This document shows positions 8,184-16,142 of a DNA stretch of 64,000 nt, one piece after another (position 1 is the stretch's first letter; each line of letters opens with the position of its first letter). The notes under the pieces are model-generated. The model was given only the letters and a program-made list of their open reading frames with translations, made no database searches and was not told where the DNA came from. Position numbers and translations under genes: made by a program. The stretch spans positions 1-64,000 of the forward strand of contig CAZFVV010000016.1 of the NCBI GenBank assembly GCA_964522165.1, in the 5' to 3' direction. This DNA is from JABWBP01 sp964522165 (GTDB taxonomy: Bacteria; Calditrichota; Calditrichia; RBG-13-44-9; J075).

Positions 8184-9440
8184 ATGTTTGAAAAAGTTCT
8201 GACCCGGCACATAAACATACCGGATTCGCAGAAGCTGGCCAACTACGAAAAAACCGGCGGGTACCGCGCCTGGCAAAAAGCGCTGAGGGAGATGACTTCC
8301 GACCAGGTGATCGAGGTGGTCAAACAGTCCAACCTGCGCGGCAGGGGCGGGGCCGGCTTCCCCGCGGGGATGAAATGGGGATTCGTTCCTAAAAATATCG
8401 ACAAACCCCATTACCTGCTGAACAACGCCGACGAAAGCGAGCCGGGCACTTTTAAAGACCGCCTGATCATCAACGGCAATCCCCACTCCACCATCGAAGG
8501 CTCCATGATCGCCTCCTACGCCATCCGCGCCAATACCTGCTACATCTACATTCGCGGGGAATTCGTCAAAGAAGCGAAGGTGCTGGAAAGGGCGATCCGG
8601 GAAGCTTACGACAAGGGCTACTTAGGCAAAAACATCTTAGGAAGCGGGTTCAACCTGGATATGTACGTGCATCGTGGGGCGGGGGCGTACATCTGCGGCG
8701 AGGAAACCGGGTTGATCGAATCTTTAGAAGGCAAGCGGGGCTGGCCGCGCATCAAGCCGCCCTTCCCGGCCATCGAGGGCGTTTTCCGCTGCCCCACCAT
8801 CGTGAACAACGTGGAAACCCTGGCCTGCGTGCCCTACATTATCGAGCGGGGAGCGGAGTGGTTCAAATCCATCGGCCCGGCCGGCGGCCCGGGGCCCAAG
8901 CTCTACTGCCTCAGCGGCCACGTGAAGAAACCCGGGGTGTATGAATTGCCCATGGGGGTTAATCTGAAAGAACTGATTTACGAATACGGCGGCGGCATTC
9001 TGAACGACAAAAAACTGAAGGCGGTGATTCCCGGCGGCTCTTCCGTGCCGGTGCTCACCGCAGAGGAGATCGACGTGGCCATGGATTTCGACTCCCTGGC
9101 AAAAATCGGCACCATGCTCGGTTCCGCGGGGGTGATCGTGATGGATGAAGACACCGACATGGTGAACGCGCTACTGAACATTTCCCACTTTTACCGCCAC
9201 GAATCCTGCGGTCAGTGCACCCCCTGCCGGGAAGGCACCCACTGGGCGGAAAAATTGCTGAAAAAGATCAAGAGCGGGCAGGGAAGCATGGCCGATATCG
9301 ATCTGCTGGCGGAAGTGGCCGACCACATCAATTTCCGCACCATCTGCCCGCTGGGCGACGCCGCGGCCATGCCCATCCAGAGTTTCGTGAAGAAGTTCCG
9401 CCATGAATTCGAGGCGAAGGTGAGGAAATCGGCGGCGTGA
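8184..9440 (+). CDS. nuoF: NADH-quinone oxidoreductase subunit F (51 kDa, FMN/NADH)
   Basis: 418 residues. GRGGAGFPAGMKWGF binds FMN/NADH, GAGAYICGEETGLIESLEG is the NAD-site block, and the N3 [4Fe-4S] ligands are ESCGQCTPCREG (three Cys) plus CPLGDAA near the C-terminus. It catalyses hydride transfer from NADH to FMN. GGAGAA precedes the ATG at a normal spacing. nuoF is followed not by nuoG but by a DUF4160-DUF2442 pair. Confidence 0.96.
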   Translation: MFEKVLTRHINIPDSQKLANYEKTGGYRAWQKALREMTSDQVIEVVKQSNLRGRGGAGFPAGMKWGFVPKNIDKPHYLLNNADESEPGTFKDRLIINGNPHSTIEGSMIASYAIRANTCYIYIRGEFVKEAKVLERAIREAYDKGYLGKNILGSGFNLDMYVHRGAGAYICGEETGLIESLEGKRGWPRIKPPFPAIEGVFRCPTIVNNVETLACVPYIIERGAEWFKSIGPAGGPGPKLYCLSGHVKKPGVYELPMGVNLKELIYEYGGGILNDKKLKAVIPGGSSVPVLTAEEIDVAMDFDSLAKIGTMLGSAGVIVMDEDTDMVNALLNISHFYRHESCGQCTPCREGTHWAEKLLKKIKSGQGSMADIDLLAEVADHINFRTICPLGDAAAMPIQSFVKKFRHEFEAKVRKSAA

Positions 9441-9483
9441 GAGGGAAAACCGAAGGTTACCTATTTTCAGGAAATGAAATTCA

Positions 9484-9720
9484 ATGCCAACGGTTTTACG
9501 AAGGGGAGCCTATCGTTTTTTTATCGTTGCGCTGGATTATGATGAGCCTCCGCATATCCATGTGCGACGAGAAAAAAAAGTAGCTAAATTTTGGCTCGAT
9601 CCGGTTATGTTACAAAAAGCAGGAAGATTTAGCCGGGCTGAGATAAATAAAATAGCCAGGCTGGTACACGATAACCGGGAATATCTATTGGAGAGTTGGT
9701 ATGAATTCTTTGGTGGTTGA
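9484..9720 (+). CDS. DUF4160 protein (toxin-antitoxin-like partner)
   Basis: 78 residues. The DUF4160 signature is nearly complete: MPTVLR..YRFF, EPPHIHVRR, KFWLDPV, FSRAEINKI and a C-terminal YEFFGG. These small proteins are commonly encoded beside DUF2442 proteins and are suspected to act as toxin-antitoxin modules, though the biochemistry is not settled. The gene overlaps the DUF2442 gene by 20 nt, so the two are probably translated together. It interrupts the nuo operon between F and G and is more AT-rich than its neighbours, which suggests later insertion. Confidence 0.8.
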   Translation: MPTVLRRGAYRFFIVALDYDEPPHIHVRREKKVAKFWLDPVMLQKAGRFSRAEINKIARLVHDNREYLLESWYEFFGG

Positions 9721-10006
9721 AGTTCAGGAAGTACGCGCACGAAAAGTAAAGGTGAGTGAAGATTCCCTCGCCATTGATTTGGTTGATGGACGAACAATTA
9801 TCGCACCCCTGCTGTGGTATCCGCGATTGTGGCATGGCACTCCCCACGAGAGGAAAAACTTTGAGATTATTGGTGATGGGACGCTCATTCATTGGCCTGA
9901 CTTAGATGAGGATCTCAGTGTTTCGGGAATTTTAGCCGGGCGCAAATCGGGAGAGAGCCAAAAGTCGCTGAAGAAATGGTTGGAGGAACGAGCAAAGACA
10001 GATTGA
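9701..10006 (+). CDS. DUF2442 protein
   Basis: 101 residues, starting within the end of the DUF4160 gene. SEDSLAIDLVDGRTIIAPLLWYPRL and IHWPDLDEDLSVSGIL (here split into pieces of the family pattern) are typical of DUF2442. It probably pairs with the upstream protein as a small accessory module. After its stop, 10007-10143 holds an open frame without a start codon, most likely a remnant of inserted DNA. nuoG resumes at 10148. Confidence 0.8.
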   Translation: MNSLVVEVQEVRARKVKVSEDSLAIDLVDGRTIIAPLLWYPRLWHGTPHERKNFEIIGDGTLIHWPDLDEDLSVSGILAGRKSGESQKSLKKWLEERAKTD

Positions 10007-10147
10007 ATTCCACAGTGGTTCAGATGAGCAAAGAGGACTAAAAGAACTGATTGCCGCGATTGGTGAACAAAATCCGTTGACTGACGCATTGCATCAGCTT
10101 CTTTTAGAGTTTGGCTTGAACAGAAAACCTAAACAGGATACCTCTCA

Positions 10148-11773
10148 ATGGCATTTGTCAAGATAGACGACCGCGAGTTCGAAGTTAAGAACGGCGCCAC
10201 GATTTTAGAGGCGGCGAAGCAGGTTGGCATCGAAATTCCGCACTATTGTTACCACCCGGCCATGAGCATCGTGGCCAGTTGCCGGATGTGCTTAGTGAGC
10301 GTGCAGGGCATGCCCAAGCTCACGCCGGCCTGTTCCACCCGCATCGGGGAAATGCCCCCGGAAAAGAAAACCGACGGAAAGTACGATATGGTGGTGATCA
10401 CCAACGACGCCGTGGTGAAAGACGCCCAGGAGTCGGTGCTGGAATTTCTATTGCTGAACCATCCCGTGGACTGCCCGGAGTGCGACCAGGCCGGGGAGTG
10501 CTTCTTGCAGGATTACAGCTTCAAATACGGCAAGGATCACAGCCGCTTCCACTTCCCCAAGCGGGTGCCGCCCCGCAAAGACTTAGGCCCCAACATGCTG
10601 CTGATTACCACCCGCTGCATCCTCTGCACCCGCTGCGTGCGTTTTACCCAGGAAATTTCCGGCACTAACGAATTGATGGTGCGCAACCGCGGGGGGGAAT
10701 CGGAAATCGATCTTTTCCCGGGGCAATCGCTGAACAACAAGCTTTCCATGAATACCGCCGATATTTGCCCGGTGGGCGCGCTGGTCACTAAAGATTTCCT
10801 GTTCAAGCCCCGGAATTGGCGCTATCGCCACACCCGCAGCATCTGCCCGGGGTGCTCCGTGGGGTGCAACGTGGAGATCGAATATTTGGAAGAGAACAAT
10901 CGCATTCACCGCATCAAACCGGTGTTCAATGCGGACGTGAACCAGTGGTGGATGTGCGACGACGGTCGGCTGCTCTACCACGCCTACCATAAATTACCGC
11001 GCCTGGAATATCCCCTGCTGCGCAAAATGGCGGACCTCCAGCGCGGGCACTGGCGCCTGACCCTGAAAGAAGTAACCCGGAAACTGAAAGAGTTCCCTCC
11101 CGACCAGCTCGCTTTTGTGGGAAGCGGCTACGCTACCAACGAAGAGAATTACCTGCTGCAAAAAATTGCCCGCCAGGGGCTGCGCTGCGAAAACATCGCC
11201 ATCGACGATAAATTCTACCGGGAAGACGACGTCGTTTACAAAAAATTCACCATCAAAGGCGAAAAGCTGCCCAACTACCAGGGCGCCGGCGACATGCTGG
11301 CGACGAATATGATCTTTTCCGATCTGCTGAAAAAGATCGACGCCGGGCAAATCAAGGCGCTCTATTACCTGGGCGGCGGCCCCCATTTCACGCTCTCCGG
11401 CGCGGACCTGGCCGTTCTGAAAAAATTGCACTACCTGGTGGTGCAAGACGCCAAACACTCCCCGCTGGTGGATATTGCCCACGCGGCGCTGGCCGGCGCT
11501 TCCGCCTATGAAAAAGAAGGTACATTTACGAATTATCAACAGCGGGTGCAGCGCATTCGCCCGGCCATTCTTCCCCCGGCCGCGGCCAAAACCGATTTCG
11601 AGATTTTCCAGGAACTGCTCGACCTTCTGGAATTGACCAAAATTATGCGTCCCCAAAAGGCGTTCGAGGAGATCGCCGCGACGTATGCGGATTACCGGGG
11701 ATTGAGTTATACCAACCTGGGAACCGCCGGCGCTTTAAAAAGCGCTAAAGCGGAGGCGGAAGCAGCTTCGTAA
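10148..11773 (+). CDS. nuoG: NADH-quinone oxidoreductase subunit G (75 kDa)
   Basis: 541 residues, shorter than the ~700-900 of many homologues. Cluster ligands are visible in order: [2Fe-2S] N1b (CYHP...CRMC...C), the His-Cys3 N5 site (HPVDCPECDQAGEC), N4 (CILCTRC plus CPVGA) and an N7-like CPGCSVGC with a distant Cys (WWMCDD). The C-terminal molybdopterin-fold region is reduced and keeps only parts such as LYYLGGG. NuoG passes electrons from NuoF/E towards NuoI and NuoB, neither of which is encoded here. Confidence 0.95.
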   Translation: MAFVKIDDREFEVKNGATILEAAKQVGIEIPHYCYHPAMSIVASCRMCLVSVQGMPKLTPACSTRIGEMPPEKKTDGKYDMVVITNDAVVKDAQESVLEFLLLNHPVDCPECDQAGECFLQDYSFKYGKDHSRFHFPKRVPPRKDLGPNMLLITTRCILCTRCVRFTQEISGTNELMVRNRGGESEIDLFPGQSLNNKLSMNTADICPVGALVTKDFLFKPRNWRYRHTRSICPGCSVGCNVEIEYLEENNRIHRIKPVFNADVNQWWMCDDGRLLYHAYHKLPRLEYPLLRKMADLQRGHWRLTLKEVTRKLKEFPPDQLAFVGSGYATNEENYLLQKIARQGLRCENIAIDDKFYREDDVVYKKFTIKGEKLPNYQGAGDMLATNMIFSDLLKKIDAGQIKALYYLGGGPHFTLSGADLAVLKKLHYLVVQDAKHSPLVDIAHAALAGASAYEKEGTFTNYQQRVQRIRPAILPPAAAKTDFEIFQELLDLLELTKIMRPQKAFEEIAATYADYRGLSYTNLGTAGALKSAKAEAEAAS

Positions 11774-11784
11774 TTGTTAGAATT

Positions 11785-11860
11785 GTGTTCAGGTGTTATG
11801 GTGTTAAAGTATTATGGTGGGTACGCATTATTCCACTAAAACACTAAAACACCCGAACAC
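11785..11860. repeat. Period-8 GTGTT/AACAC inverted array between nuoG and nuoH
   Basis: GTGTTCAG, GTGTTATG, GTGTTAAA units (11785-11820) face AACACTAA, AACACCCG, AACACGCA units (11837-11860). Confidence 0.8.
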
Positions 11861-11892
11861 GCAAAGACTTCAATCGCGGAGATAGAAAACCT

Positions 11893-12930
11893 ATGTCCCT
11901 CGAACTTCTTACCATACTGATCGCCGCGCTCAAAGTCGTGGTAGTCATTTCGCTGGTGCTGGTAACGGTGATGATCCTGACCTTGATGGAGCGCAAAATT
12001 TCCGGGTGGATCCAGAATCGCTACGGTCCCAACCGGGTGGGCTGGGGCGGGATTCTGCAGCCGGTCGCCGATGGGGTGAAGTTCTTCACCAAAGAAGACA
12101 TCATCCCCGGCCACGTGGACCGCTTCCTCTACTTCATGGCCCCGGCGATTGCCCTGGTGCCGGCGCTGATGACCTTTGCGATCGTACCTTTCGGCGACCA
12201 GATGAACTTTTTCCTGTTCGGCCACGAAATAACCCTGCAATTCCAGCTGGTGGATCTAAATGTGGGCATTCTGTATTTCGTCTCCATCGCCTCGTTAGGG
12301 GTGTACGGGTTGATCGTAGGCGGCTTTGGCTCCAACAATAAGTACTCCATGTTAGGCGGGCTGCGCTCCTCCGCGCAGATGATCAGCTATGAAATTCCCA
12401 TGGGCCTTTCGATTATCGCGGTGGTGATGTTGAGCGGCTCCCTGCGCCTCAATGACGTGGTGATGGACCAGGCCGGCCTCTGGAACGTGGTTCGCCAGCC
12501 CCTGGGTTTTATCATTTTCGTGGTGGCGGCGTTTGCCGAGACCAACCGTCTGCCCTTCGATCTACCGGAAGCAGAGCAGGAACTGGTCGGCGGTTATCAT
12601 ACCGAATACAGCTCCATGAAATTTTCCTCGTTTATGATCGCCGAGTATTCCAATTTGATCACCTCTTCGGCGCTCATCACCACGCTCTATTTCGGCGGCT
12701 GGCAGGTTCCCGGCCTGGAACTCCTGAGCCTGCCGATCTGGCTGGAGCAATTTTTGCAAATTCTGGCGTTCCTGGTGAAAACCTCGTTCTTCATCTTTTT
12801 ATACATGTGGGTTCGCTGGACTTTCCCGCGTTTCCGTTACGATCAACTGATGAACCTCGGCTGGAAGAGCATGTTGCCCCTGGCGTTGTTGAACATCGTG
12901 CTCACCGGGGCGTGGATTGCTTATTTCTAA
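11893..12930 (+). CDS. nuoH: NADH-quinone oxidoreductase subunit H
   Basis: 345 residues, eight or more membrane helices. LMERKISGWIQNRYGPNRVG in the first loop, FAETNRLPFDLPEAEQELV and GYHTEYSSMKF are hallmark NuoH/ND1 blocks that line the entrance of the quinone channel. GGAG precedes the ATG. nuoI is expected next, but the 124-nt gap holds only a period-9 inverted repeat and the following gene is nuoJ. The TAA stop is the first unit of that repeat. Confidence 0.96.
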   Translation: MSLELLTILIAALKVVVVISLVLVTVMILTLMERKISGWIQNRYGPNRVGWGGILQPVADGVKFFTKEDIIPGHVDRFLYFMAPAIALVPALMTFAIVPFGDQMNFFLFGHEITLQFQLVDLNVGILYFVSIASLGVYGLIVGGFGSNNKYSMLGGLRSSAQMISYEIPMGLSIIAVVMLSGSLRLNDVVMDQAGLWNVVRQPLGFIIFVVAAFAETNRLPFDLPEAEQELVGGYHTEYSSMKFSSFMIAEYSNLITSSALITTLYFGGWQVPGLELLSLPIWLEQFLQILAFLVKTSFFIFLYMWVRWTFPRFRYDQLMNLGWKSMLPLALLNIVLTGAWIAYF

Positions 12931-13044
12931 GTGTCTAAAGTGCCTAAAGTGCCTGAAATTTCTGAAACGCCGCAAATCCCTGAAGATTCGATTAGCTTTA
13001 GTCACTTTAGCTCACTTCAGGCACTTTAGTCACTTTAATTCAGG
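12928..13044. repeat. Period-9 inverted array (TAAAGTGCC family) between nuoH and nuoJ
   Basis: Units TAAGTGTC, TAAAGTGCC, TAAAGTGCC, TGAAATTTC start on the nuoH stop codon. The complement (CTTTAGTCA, CTTCAGGCA) runs 12999-13044. It occupies the place where nuoI would be expected. The first 15 nt (TAAGTGTCTAAAGTG) recur on the stop codon at 28249. Confidence 0.85.
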
Positions 13045-13054
13045 GGAGAAATAA

Positions 13055-13618
13055 ATGGTTGAACTGATTCTTTTCTGGATATTCGCCCTGCTGGCGGTGG
13101 GGGGCGCATTTGGAGTGGTGGTGCACCCCAACCCGGCCAAAAGCGCCCTGCTCCTGGTGCTAACCTTTTTTGCCCTTGCGGGAGAATACGTTTTATTGAT
13201 GGCGCATTTCATTGCCATCGTTCACGTGGCGGTGTATGCCGGTGCAATCATGGTGCTCTTCCTGTTTGTGATCATGCTCCTGAACGTGCCGGAGGAAACC
13301 CGCACCTCGCGCCTTTGGGGGATTATGCGCTACGCCGGATTCACCCTGGCGATCCTGCTGTTCGCGGAAATCGGGTATTTCGGGTTCAAGGGCTTTCAAA
13401 CCGCCTACGTGCAGGAAACCGACCTGGGAACCGTGGAGCGGATCGGCCAGGCGTTATTCAGCAAATACGTGCTGCCCTTCGAGATCGCTTCCATCCTCTT
13501 GTTGGTGGCGATGTTGGGGGCGCTCTATCTCTCCAAACGGAAATTGGAGATCGTGGGAGACGGGAAAGCTGCCCCGGCAGGCAAAAAGGCTGAGGAAGTG
13601 GCGGTAGAAGAACATTGA
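13055..13618 (+). CDS. nuoJ: NADH-quinone oxidoreductase subunit J
   Basis: 187 residues with five membrane helices. The conserved NuoJ/ND6 region HVAVYAGAIMVLFLFVIMLLN includes the pi-bulge helix that links quinone chemistry to pumping. AGGGGAGA precedes the ATG at 13055. The C-terminal tail after the last helix is charged and ends in a stop codon (TGA) that lies inside an ATTGAAA heptad array. Confidence 0.95.
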   Translation: MVELILFWIFALLAVGGAFGVVVHPNPAKSALLLVLTFFALAGEYVLLMAHFIAIVHVAVYAGAIMVLFLFVIMLLNVPEETRTSRLWGIMRYAGFTLAILLFAEIGYFGFKGFQTAYVQETDLGTVERIGQALFSKYVLPFEIASILLLVAMLGALYLSKRKLEIVGDGKAAPAGKKAEEVAVEEH

Positions 13619-13665
13619 AAATTGAACATTGAAAATTGAAGATTGAAAATTGAAGATTGAAAATT
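13611..13665. repeat. ATTGAAA/ATTGAAC/ATTGAAG heptad array on the nuoJ stop
   Basis: Seven clean 7-nt units in one orientation, without an inverted arm. The nuoJ TGA stop is part of the first unit. Confidence 0.9.
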
Positions 13666-13707
13666 AACAGGGTTGGTTTTCCAATCCGAAATTACAAGGT
13701 ATCATTC

Positions 13708-14016
13708 ATGCACGCAGTTCCGATTAATCACTTTTTGATTCTGGCCGCGATCCTGTTCGGATTGGGCGTGGTGGGGGTGGTATCCCGCCGGAACGCCATC
13801 ATCATCTTCATGTCCATCGAGTTGATGCTCAACGCCGTGAATTTGACCTTCATCTCGTTTTCTAACTACTTGAACGACATCGAAGGGCAAATTTTCGTGT
13901 TCATGGTGATGGTGGTGGCGGCTGCGGAAGTGGCGGTCGGCCTGGCGATTATTGTGGCCATCTTCCGCCTGCGCGAGACCGTGCACGTGGACGACATCAA
14001 ATTGTTGAAGTGGTAG
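13708..14016 (+). CDS. nuoK: NADH-quinone oxidoreductase subunit K
   Basis: 102 residues from the ATG at 13708, which has AAGG about 8 nt upstream. The frame is open further back, but that part is repeat-derived. Three helices carry the NuoK/ND4L blocks: GVVSRRNAIIIFMSIELMLN, with the buried Glu of the antiporter-like channel, and AAEVAVGLAIIVAIFR with the second Glu. A period-8 GTGTT array begins about 5 nt after the stop. Confidence 0.95.
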   Translation: MHAVPINHFLILAAILFGLGVVGVVSRRNAIIIFMSIELMLNAVNLTFISFSNYLNDIEGQIFVFMVMVVAAAEVAVGLAIIVAIFRLRETVHVDDIKLLKW

Positions 14017-14020
14017 GGCA

Positions 14021-14098
14021 GTGTTATTGTGCTCCGGTGTTCAAGTGTTTTAGTACGCAAAGACGATAACACCAGAACACGATAACACTCAAACACTT
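14021..14098. repeat. Period-8 GTGTT/AACAC inverted array between nuoK and nuoL
   Basis: Four GTGTTnnn-like units (14021-14053) face four AACACnnn units (14067-14098). It gives a hairpin of about 30-nt arms directly before the nuoL ribosome binding site. Confidence 0.85.
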
Positions 14099-14115
14099 TC
14101 TCTTTGGAGACGTTG

Positions 14116-16008
14116 ATGGAAAGTTTTATCTGGGTAGTTCCCCTGATGCCCCTGATCGGCGCGCTTTTCCTGGGGATTTTCGGGCATCTGCTGAAAGAAA
14201 AATCCGGCATCATTGCCAGCCTGACCGTATTGGTTTCCTTCATCTATTCCGTGCGGGCTTTCCTGTTGGTGCGGGAAGGCGTTACCTTCGACGGAAATCT
14301 GTTCAACTGGATCGTCGCCGGGAACTTCTCTGCCGGTTTCGGGGTGCTGGTGGATCAATTGTCCGTGGTGATGATGCTGGTGGTGACCGGGGTCGGGTTC
14401 CTGATCCACGTCTATTCCATCGGCTACATGCACGGGGACCGGGGGGTGGGACGCTACTTCTCCTTCCTGAACCTGTTTATCTTCTCCATGCTGATGCTCG
14501 TGATGGGCAATAATCTGCTGCTGCTCTACCTCGGCTGGGAAGGGGTGGGTTTGTGCTCCTACCTGCTGATCGGGTTCTGGTACGAAAAGCCCTCCGCCGC
14601 TAAAGCCGGCCTGAAGGCCTTCCTGGTCAACCGGGTGGGCGATTTCGGGTTTGCCATCGGTATTTTCATCATCTTCACGACCATCGGAACCATTACTTAC
14701 GCGGAAATTTTCAGCAGAACCGAACAATTAGTTGCCGCCGGGGTGGTCACCACGGCCACGCTGCTATTGTTCATGGGCGCCTGCGGGAAATCCGCCCAGT
14801 TTCCCCTCTACATCTGGCTGCCGGACGCCATGGAAGGTCCCACCCCGGTCAGCGCCCTGATTCATGCCGCCACCATGGTAACCGCGGGGGTGTACATGGT
14901 CGCCCGCTTCAATCCCCTGTTCAGCCTCAGCGAAGTGAGCATGGCCGTGGTGGTGATCATCGGCCTCTTTACCGCTCTCTTTGCCGCCACCATGGCGCTG
15001 GTGAATACCGACATCAAGCGGGTGCTGGCTTATTCGACCATTTCTCAACTCGGCTACATGTTCATCGGGGTGGGGGTGGGCGCTTATGCGGCGGGCATTT
15101 TCCACCTGATGACCCACGCTTTCTTCAAGGCGCTGCTGTTCTTAGGCGCCGGCTCGGTGATGCACGCGCTTGCCAACGAGACCAACATCATGAAAATGGG
15201 CGGCCTGGTCAAAAAGATCAAATATACTGCCTGGACCTTCATCCTGGCCTGGCTGGCCATCAGCGGGATTCCCCCTTTCAGCGGCTTCTTCTCCAAAGAT
15301 GAGATTCTGGCCAAAGCCTTCGCTTACCACCCCGCGGTGTGGGCGTTTGGGGCGCTGGGAGCGCTGCTGACCGCGTTTTATATGTCCCGCCTGGTGTTTC
15401 TCACCTTTTTCGGGAAGTCCCGGGTGGAGCCTGAGGTTGCGCACCATATCCACGAATCCCCGTACGTGATGACCATACCCTTGATGATTTTAGGAGTTCT
15501 CTCGGTTATCGGCGGATTTGTTGGCATTCCCGCGATCTTAGGGGGCGGCAACCACTTCGAGCACTTTCTGGAGCCGGTGTTCCGCCCCGGGCTGGAAAAC
15601 CTGCATGGGGCGCATCTCTCCCACGCCGTGGAATACGGTCTGGTGGCCGCCTCGGTGCTGGTCGCCCTGGCCGGCATCGGCCTCGCGTATTTGATGTATA
15701 TCAAAAAATCCATCAGCGCGGATGGTCTGGCTGCGAAATACAAGGGGCTTTATACCCTGCTCTATAACAAATACTACGTGGATGAAGGGATCGAAAAAGC
15801 CCTTATCAACCCCATCCTCAGCTTCAGCCGCTGGTTGTGGAATTTCTTCGATGACAAAATTATCGACGGGCTGGTTAACCTTAGCGCCAAAATCATGCTG
15901 CTCATCAGCCTGGTTATCCGGCGGGTGCAGAGCGGTTACGTGCAAAGTTATGCCGGCGTGTTTGTCATAGGCGTGCTGGTGATACTGGCGTACTACCTTT
16001 TAGCTTAG
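14116..16008 (+). CDS. nuoL: NADH-quinone oxidoreductase subunit L
   Basis: 630 residues from the ATG at 14116, with GGAG 6 nt upstream; an in-frame TTG at 14104 overlaps that ribosome binding site and is rejected. It is an antiporter-like pump subunit with the usual LYLGWEGVGLCSYLLIGFW block (channel Glu), the KSAQFPLYIWLPDAMEGPTPVSALIH signature and LVNTDIKRVLAYSTISQLGYM. The C-terminal extension includes the long lateral helix and the final membrane anchor. Confidence 0.96.
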   Translation: MESFIWVVPLMPLIGALFLGIFGHLLKEKSGIIASLTVLVSFIYSVRAFLLVREGVTFDGNLFNWIVAGNFSAGFGVLVDQLSVVMMLVVTGVGFLIHVYSIGYMHGDRGVGRYFSFLNLFIFSMLMLVMGNNLLLLYLGWEGVGLCSYLLIGFWYEKPSAAKAGLKAFLVNRVGDFGFAIGIFIIFTTIGTITYAEIFSRTEQLVAAGVVTTATLLLFMGACGKSAQFPLYIWLPDAMEGPTPVSALIHAATMVTAGVYMVARFNPLFSLSEVSMAVVVIIGLFTALFAATMALVNTDIKRVLAYSTISQLGYMFIGVGVGAYAAGIFHLMTHAFFKALLFLGAGSVMHALANETNIMKMGGLVKKIKYTAWTFILAWLAISGIPPFSGFFSKDEILAKAFAYHPAVWAFGALGALLTAFYMSRLVFLTFFGKSRVEPEVAHHIHESPYVMTIPLMILGVLSVIGGFVGIPAILGGGNHFEHFLEPVFRPGLENLHGAHLSHAVEYGLVAASVLVALAGIGLAYLMYIKKSISADGLAAKYKGLYTLLYNKYYVDEGIEKALINPILSFSRWLWNFFDDKIIDGLVNLSAKIMLLISLVIRRVQSGYVQSYAGVFVIGVLVILAYYLLA

Positions 16009-16037
16009 CCAAAGCTGGCGAATGTGAATTATCACAA

Positions 16038-16109
16038 AATGACGCGCAGCAAATGACAGCGAAGCAAAATGACCATTAATGACGCGCAGCAAATGACTAT
16101 CGAATGACC
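16038..16109. repeat. AATGACGCGCAGCA-type repeat between nuoL and nuoM
   Basis: AATGAC words recur every 10-14 nt, twice in the form AATGACGCGCAGC followed by AAATGAC. The same words return after nuoM (17777-17867). Confidence 0.8.
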
Positions 16110-16142
16110 TTCAAAAGCGCGAAGTAACGGAGATATAACTCA

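Noticed and set aside
10007..10143. Open frame between the DUF2442 gene and nuoG
   Set aside because: No start codon and no recognised family; treated as a remnant.
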